Assembly: GCA_025449115.1 (NCBI GenBank)
Contig: JAHLKC010000011.1
Coordinates: 1-64,000 of the forward strand
Source of the DNA: Chytridium lagenaria
Lineage: Eukaryota > Chytridiomycota > Chytridiomycetes > Chytridiales > Chytridiaceae
Direction: 5' to 3'
Length of the DNA: 64,000 nucleotides
Both the position numbers and the translations under genes were made by a program. Shown here piece after piece: positions 59,033 to 64,000 of this stretch (within the stretch, counting starts at the first letter, position 1; each line of letters opens with the position of its first letter). The notes under the pieces are model-generated. The model was given only the letters and a program-made list of their open reading frames with translations. It was not told the origin of the DNA and made no database searches.

Positions 59033-60654
59033 TCAATTATGCTGCTGCGTATGTTGACGGTGCTCATGGAGGGCAATCAAAGCTTCCTTAAAAGCTAATA
59101 TCATTCCATGGATTGGCATAGTCTTTTGAGCCATCACCATCGTCAGTATGAGAACAATCATCAGCGCTGAAGTCTTAAGCCAATACTCAAGGTCAATTAT
59201 ATTGTAACCTGTTTGTGACGCGCACCAACCCGAGGCCGCAACACGAACTGCTCCACCAGAAGCTTGAGCCCAGCAAACCACAGCAATGGCCAAAGTAAAG
59301 AAGTTGGCTATGCACCACCCCAGCACAACCGCATTCAACAGCAAGAGAAATACGATAGCCATTACACGCCGTATTTTGAAGAGTTGGAGAATAGGAACAC
59401 GGACCTCGCGGATCAGGTAACGCGCCACTCGATTATTCCCCATGATAATGGCGTAAAATAGTGGTGCGCCTTCGTTTGTGTCCAGATTTACTCCTCGAGC
59501 GTGGCAGACCTTCAAAAGCCGAACAGATCCCAGCTCGATCATTGAGTTTGTAAGGTAATCGTCAGCCATTGTGATGAAATCGTCGTCTGTACCCTCCAAA
59601 GACATCATGGCAGACTCGAGAATACGAATCCACCGATTATTTTCCCTTTCATATAGCAAGAAGAACATCTTCCGCACCATAGCCTTTTTTAAGACAACTC
59701 TAAAAGATGCCTCTGTCACCACTCCTCCCCCCATCTGCATGACCCGAACAATGTCTGCATATCCTTTCCTCATTGCGAACTCGTAAGCTTTAGTCCCTCC
59801 AGCGTTTGGTGTTGCAGCGCCTCGTGCACAAAGAAGCTCAATTAACTCAAGTTTTTCTTGCGAACGGCATTAAAGAGAAGCTCTCCATTTATCATCCACC
59901 TTGGCATTGACTGCATATGAGATGAGGGCATGTTCCCAACTTTGATGTCGATGAGAAGAGTGAGCAAATTCAGATGACCCTTCATTGCAGCAAACAGTAT
60001 AGGAAGACTGTCAGGTGCTTCGTTCGCCTCCTCCCCATCATATGGCGCCCAGTCTAAATCATAATCCGCGTGTGTTTGTACAAGCCTGATGTAATTTTTC
60101 GGCCGTTGGTTTAGATTACTTAATCTCAAAGCGACAATGGTATCGACAAGATCTATCTGCATTCTTTCAAATGGGCATTTGATGATTTCGGGTTCAGAAA
60201 GAGACAGTAATATCCGAAGAAGTTTGGATAATCGCCTTGAAAGCGCATTCCATGATCTCCCACATATAGTTGATTTTCTATCTCTCTTGATCTTGTCTCT
60301 CCGAACGCACCATACACAGGGCTTCAAAAAGTCCTTTCCTAGAAGTCTTTCGTCAATGCCGGTGCTTGTTATTCTGCATTTCCTTGCTACGGCTCTCTTT
60401 GACTTCTTCACCTTACGATTTTGTCGACATGCTGTCATAAACTTCCAATTTATGGATCCATGAATGCACCCCGTAATACCGTATCTTTTCACAAGGAAGA
60501 GTGCCTTGGTCCTGGCCATCTGCGACAAGCCGAACAGCATCCTGCTTGAAATGACCAGCTGGCCAGGATGCTCACACCAGGTTAGGATAACAACCCAAAT
60601 CTCGGGTGGCAGCTCGGGGACATATGAGTTGGAGTTTGTCTTTACTGGCCCCAT
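59033..60654 (-). CDS. F-box/ankyrin protein with C-terminal membrane helices
   Basis: From ATG 60654 the F-box reads YVPELPPEIWVVILTWCEHP with LVISSRMLFGLSQMARTKAL. A basic segment follows (QNRKVKKSKRAVARKCR and a CVWC pair). Ankyrin units then appear (SLPILFAAMKGHLNLLTLLI at about 60020; LIELLCARGAATPNAGGTKA; YEFAMRKGYADIVRVMQMGG). They are separated by a one-base gap at TTTTT 59852-59856. Further units (ADDYLTNSMIELGSVRLLKV, APLFYAIIMGNNRVARYLIR) lead to three hydrophobic segments: RVMAIVFLLLLNAVVLGWC, FFTLAIAVVCWAQ and LKTSALMIVLILTMVMAQ. The stop is at 59033. By inference it is a membrane-tethered SCF receptor. Function and substrate are unknown. An upstream frame to 60842 might be an extra 5' exon. 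Confidence 0.65.
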
Positions 60655-60993
60655 GCTCGTGACGTGAATGGGGCACGTCCAGATTCTATATCCTCAGCAA
60701 CAAAGTTTGGATGGCATGACTCTTCCCTCTTTAACCGTGCATCTCTTGGATGAACTGTGATCGTCTGAGTAGCGCCAGAATAAGGCAGCGACGTTTGATC
60801 ATCGAGGATGGAGACCAGGGTGCTCTCCGATGACCAGACCATGTCTCAGCAAAGCTTCCTCGCGTTCGATCAAGAATACGGTAAATCCAGGCTTACTGTA
60901 AGTTGCTTTGAGTGTTTTCACCAAGCGTTCGTTGCTTTAATGCCCTTTCCTGTTTGACAGTCTTTATTTTCTGTGTACATATGTACACAAAAA

Positions 60994-61878
60994 ATGTTGT
61001 TGGCGCGATTCAGACCTCTTGCTTCCTTGCCCGTTCCTGCGCCTATTTTAGCGCAGACCAGATGTTATGCGGGTCATAACCGATGGTCACAGATTAAGAG
61101 AGCAAAAGGCGCAAAGGATGTGTCTCGAGCAAAGTCATACGCAAAGGTATAGAAGTTGTTTTCTTGTGGGCCGAGTGAATTCATTCATTGCCTGCAGATT
61201 ACAAAGCAAATCATCAGCTCCTTTCGAGCCGGAAAAGAAACCGATCCGTCTCTCAACCCCTACCTTGCGGCAGCTCTGAGTCTGGCACGGCAAGTTCAAA
61301 TGCCAAAGACGAATGTGGATGTAGCTTTAAAGAAGGGAATGGCCACCCTTGGAATTGGTGGTGAGAAAGGGGCGGAGGATTTGGAGTCCGTCGTCTACGA
61401 AGGACTCACCTCATACGGAGTGGCAGTTGTTGTTCAAGCCTTGACGTCGAATCGAGCAAAGACATTTGCTGAAATTCGGCATTGCTTTAAGGAGAACGAC
61501 GGAGCTTTGACGCCTGTGCTCTATTTATTCTCAAAACTGCACGTTTCGTTATCATGGCGGGGAGTACCGGTCATAACATGGAAGAGATTATCGAGAACGC
61601 TTTGGGATGCGAAGCAGTAGAAAGTTTCGAGGAGGTAGAGATTGGGAACGAAGAGGAATCCTCGCATCCTGCACTCGAGGTGTTTTGCTCGACTCGAATA
61701 TTCTTATTGTTCAAGACTTTCTTGTGAAAAGCAAGTATGAGATAAGAGAGCTCGATCCTGTGGCATACATCCCCCTAAACCGGTCACCCTTGATGACAAC
61801 GCCGAAGCCTTTCAAAGCTTCATGGAAGAATTAGAATCGCATGACGATGTCGTTAAAGTTTTTACAACAGCAAGTTAA
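60994..61878 (+). CDS. TACO1: TACO1/YebC-type mitochondrial translation factor
   Basis: TACO1 aids mitochondrial translation of COX1; bacterial YebC relatives help ribosomes through difficult sequences. ATG 60994 starts a mitochondrial presequence (MLLARFRPLASLPVPAPILA), followed by CYAGHNRWSQIKRAKGAKD, the family start. After an intron (61147-61198) come ITKQIISSFRAGKETDPSLN, ARQVQMPKTNVDVALKKGM and VYEGLTSYGVAVVVQALTSN with RAKTFAEIRH. The frame changes at AAAA 61533-61536, then reads ARFVIMAGSTGHNMEEIIEN. A second change at CC 61780-61781 leads to PVTLDDNAEAFQSFMEELES and HDDVVKVFTTAS, ending at 61878. One more A and one more C restore a full-length protein of about 275 residues. Confidence 0.93.
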
Positions 61879-62036
61879 TGTGTAGGTTTACGGAGACTAC
61901 TCATGATGAGTATTTACACATGCACCCATTTCCGCAGCAGAACATGTATTTACAGAAGCATTCAATAATACCGAATGCAAACAAAAAGATAGCTATATGA
62001 TAATAGTGACGGATATTCGTAGAGGACATTGACGGA

Positions 62037-62752
62037 TTAGGGCTGCTCCAGAAGGACCTTTTCATCCTGGTTTTTGTTGGAAAGCTTGGTTTCGGACTGA
62101 TGAGACTGCATAATTACAAAGTTCGATTAGTTGTTTTCTTCGAGTGTGCATCTCAGAAATTGCCAATAACTTACGTTGAAGTATCGTTGCAAACAGTAGA
62201 GCATGTAAACGGATACTGCTGTATGGACGAAAGCCGCTAAGAACGCACACTAAGACCAATGTTAATGCAGAACCATGGAATACCGCTGAAAGGCAAAAGC
62301 ATTGATGAATTACCACTCTCAAGAGTTCTAAGTTCTTGCAATGTCCGTGACGGTCCGGAATACATCCTTTCAGGTGATAAAAGGCAAAGCCAACGGATGA
62401 CCAGTCAGCCATCAAAGACATTATCTTAGAAAATAGAAACCTGTAAAAAAAGAGCATTAAGAGGATGACCACAGCATCAATAACATTACCATATTCCCCA
62501 CATCCTGACCATGCGGTAGTCCCCACCCCGAATACCGTAGATGCCGAAGACAGCGAAGAGCAAGGACAAGAATGCCCATAAAGCTTGCATTTGAGAGACA
62601 GCAGAATGCGAATGCACAAGCCATAAATGGGTGACGATAGACCATAAACTGCCGACAATGGATAGGCAGCATAGCTCAGCTGGTCCAAGAATCCAGAAGG
62701 GCTGTCGCTTCTCTGGCTGGTTGTGACTCAACGGTTCTTGGAAGAGGTGCAT
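62037..62752 (-). CDS. Four-helix membrane protein, unidentified
   Basis: ATG 62752 gives a short cytosolic start (MHLFQEPLSHNQPEKRQPFW). Hydrophobic helix 1 follows: AELCCLSIVGSLWSIVTHLW. Helix 2: MQALWAFLSLLFAVFGIYGI. After an intron near 62488-62437, MSLMADWSSVGFAFYHLKGC with IPDRHGHCKNLELLRV forms helix 3 and a loop with two Cys. Helix 4: FVHTAVSVYMLYCLQRYFN (about 62180). The last exon ends SHQSETKLSNKNQDEKVLLE at 62037, cytosolic and charged. Length is about 190 residues. The four-helix layout resembles the protein at 42997, but the sequences do not obviously match. The family was not recognised. It is divergent from FHIP, with start codons 66 bp apart. Confidence 0.6.
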
Positions 62753-62818
62753 TTCTGTAGTGTGTAGGTATCACGGTGTACCACCGACAGAAACACCTTG
62801 AAGAAGCCATCATTCATC

Positions 62819-64000
62819 ATGGAAACGAAGGGCGACCCCATCACGTTCTTTCGCTCCATAAACCAGACGTTTCGAGAGAACTTTAGCCCCGCGAGGAAGA
62901 AGCCGAGGGAGAGGGCGTATCTCGTCCAGAAATTCCAAAGAGCTTGGGATTCGATAATCGTGGACTTTCAGGCATGAGATGAGCCATCAATTTGATCATA
63001 CCTCTGCTACCCCAATCGCTCATCGCTGACATCTTTTCAAATATTCGCATCATTAGACCGAGAGTAATTGGAGTCGGCATGTTTCCGAGACTGATATCGT
63101 CAAGAATCTCCAAAATATGGTGGATATCCTTTTAAAAGAAAGGGCTATCAGTGACGGTGGCGTTGAGCCTGGTGGATGCACCGAACTCTTTCTCAACGAT
63201 GATATGATGGCCACTCTCGTCAAAATATCGGAGAATGATGTCCCCATCGGTTTCAGGGGCGAAGTGATCCGCTTTTTAAACCATCTTATCACCGTCTTGG
63301 ATCCAAACCTGATGATACAAAATGCCATCCATCGACCCACTCTCTCGCTGATAAGATCGGGCTTCACAGAAAAAGATGCTTCGTATGAAGATGATCTCGT
63401 TGAACTGGAATATGATATTTCTTCCAAGATTCATGAACACAACGAGCTTCTCTTCATCTTCTTTAGCCGTACCCATGTGCCACGCAATGTACCGCTGGAA
63501 TCATTTACAGCTGGACAGGTCTTCACAGCAACTTCCTCAAAGACTTCAATCGCGGATGATACTTCGGATTCCGGATCCGTGCAGGCGTCAAGCTCAAAGC
63601 CTCTGGATTACGAGTTTCCTCTTTTTGATCACCTCCTTCGATATATCCATTTGGAAGGGCATCGCGGTGATTTCTCAAGAGAGGCATGCCTTTTCCTTAT
63701 TGAGTTGGCTACTGGTGATGTTGAACGTTATATTGGGAACACGGAGTTTGCATCTTCCTCTGTCGCCGGTCTGGGTGGTCTTTACTCACTGCTTCCTCCC
63801 ACTTTACCGCCTGGTGTGGTTTGGGGTGAAGCTATGCGTAGTACTACCACGAGTGGACAGAATAGACGAACGCCGTTAGAGTCTTTTAAAGATGATATGG
63901 AGGCTTTTCTTCGGCTTCTCAGCTTCGTTCAAGGGATTCTTCTCCGGTGCCCAAGTACTGCCATCACAAAGGCGGTTCTTAAGGATTTGAAAGAATCTTT
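62819..64000 (+). CDS. FHIP (RAI16-like) subunit of the FHF complex, N-terminal part
   Basis: FHIP connects Rab5-positive early endosomes to the FTS/Hook dynein adaptor. ATG 62819 starts METKGDPITFFRSINQTFR. After a poorly resolved stretch (62950-63080, one or two frame changes or an intron) comes DIVKNLQNMVDILLKERAIS. The RAI16-like body follows: GFRGEVIRFLNHLITVLDPN, then IHEHNELLFIFF, LDYEFPLFDHLLRYIHLEGH with GDFSREACLFLIELATGDVE, and SSVAGLGGLYSLLPPTLPPG. The ...REACLFLIELATG...GLGGLYSLLP order is the family signature. The gene runs off the right edge. Its partner FTS lies at 12345-13704 in this window. Confidence 0.85.

Noticed and set aside
1..64000. Programmed ribosomal frameshifting as a genome habit
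   Set aside because: Breaks fall at varied runs, in both directions and sometimes twice in one exon, without a common slippery site or downstream structure.
1..64000. CRISPR arrays, insertion sequences, transposons or viral insertions
   Set aside because: No regular spaced repeats, terminal inverted repeats with a transposase, reverse transcriptase, integrase or viral proteins were seen.

Overview
The window reads as nuclear DNA of a fungus. Genes are dense and lie on both strands. Many are cut by short introns of about 45-130 bp with GT..AG ends. The recognisable products are typical of fungi: Sla2, Nic96, Brc1/Rtt107, Rco1, Tpa1/Ofd1, eIF3h and Smc6. A small MYCBP/FAP174-type protein, a family linked to the flagellar central apparatus, and two F-box/ankyrin proteins suggest a zoosporic, chytrid-like lineage. 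That placement is inference, because no rRNA or other marker gene is present.

Layout. 1-8.4 kb: a Ser-rich partial gene, MOB1, an F-box/ankyrin gene and the endocytic adaptor Sla2. 9-20 kb: an F-box protein joined to an XPA-like zinc finger, the FHF-complex protein FTS/AKTIP, an unidentified small exon, a short arrestin-like protein and a large acidic repeat protein. 20-26.7 kb: a gene-free stretch with palindromic sites, a trihelix-like coiled-coil protein, the intact prolyl hydroxylase Ofd1/Tpa1 and an AT-rich gap. 26.7-42.3 kb: Nic96/Nup93, Brc1/Rtt107, eIF3h, eEF2 lysine methyltransferase and Smc6. 43-55 kb: a four-helix membrane protein, NAPE-PLD, SmgGDS (armadillo), an OXNAD1-type reductase and a Dbl-type RhoGEF. 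55-64 kb: MYCBP, Rco1/PHF12, COA8, an F-box/ankyrin/membrane protein, TACO1, another four-helix protein and the start of FHIP.

Some genes share a pathway. FTS and FHIP are two of the three FHF dynein-adaptor subunits. Brc1/Rtt107 and Smc6 act together in DNA-damage repair. COA8 and TACO1 both serve mitochondrial complex IV. Sla2, RhoGEF, SmgGDS and MOB1 all act in cell polarity and signalling. Nothing in the sequence shows that these groups are co-regulated.

The main caution is that many clearly conserved genes change reading frame by one base, most often at a short run of one nucleotide. MOB1, Sla2, Smc6, eIF3h, TACO1, NAPE-PLD, Nic96 and both F-box/ankyrin genes are affected. The simplest reading is uncorrected base-count errors in the assembly rather than pseudogenes. 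Exon edges and termini given here are approximate for that reason. No tRNA, rRNA, CRISPR array or recognisable transposon was found.
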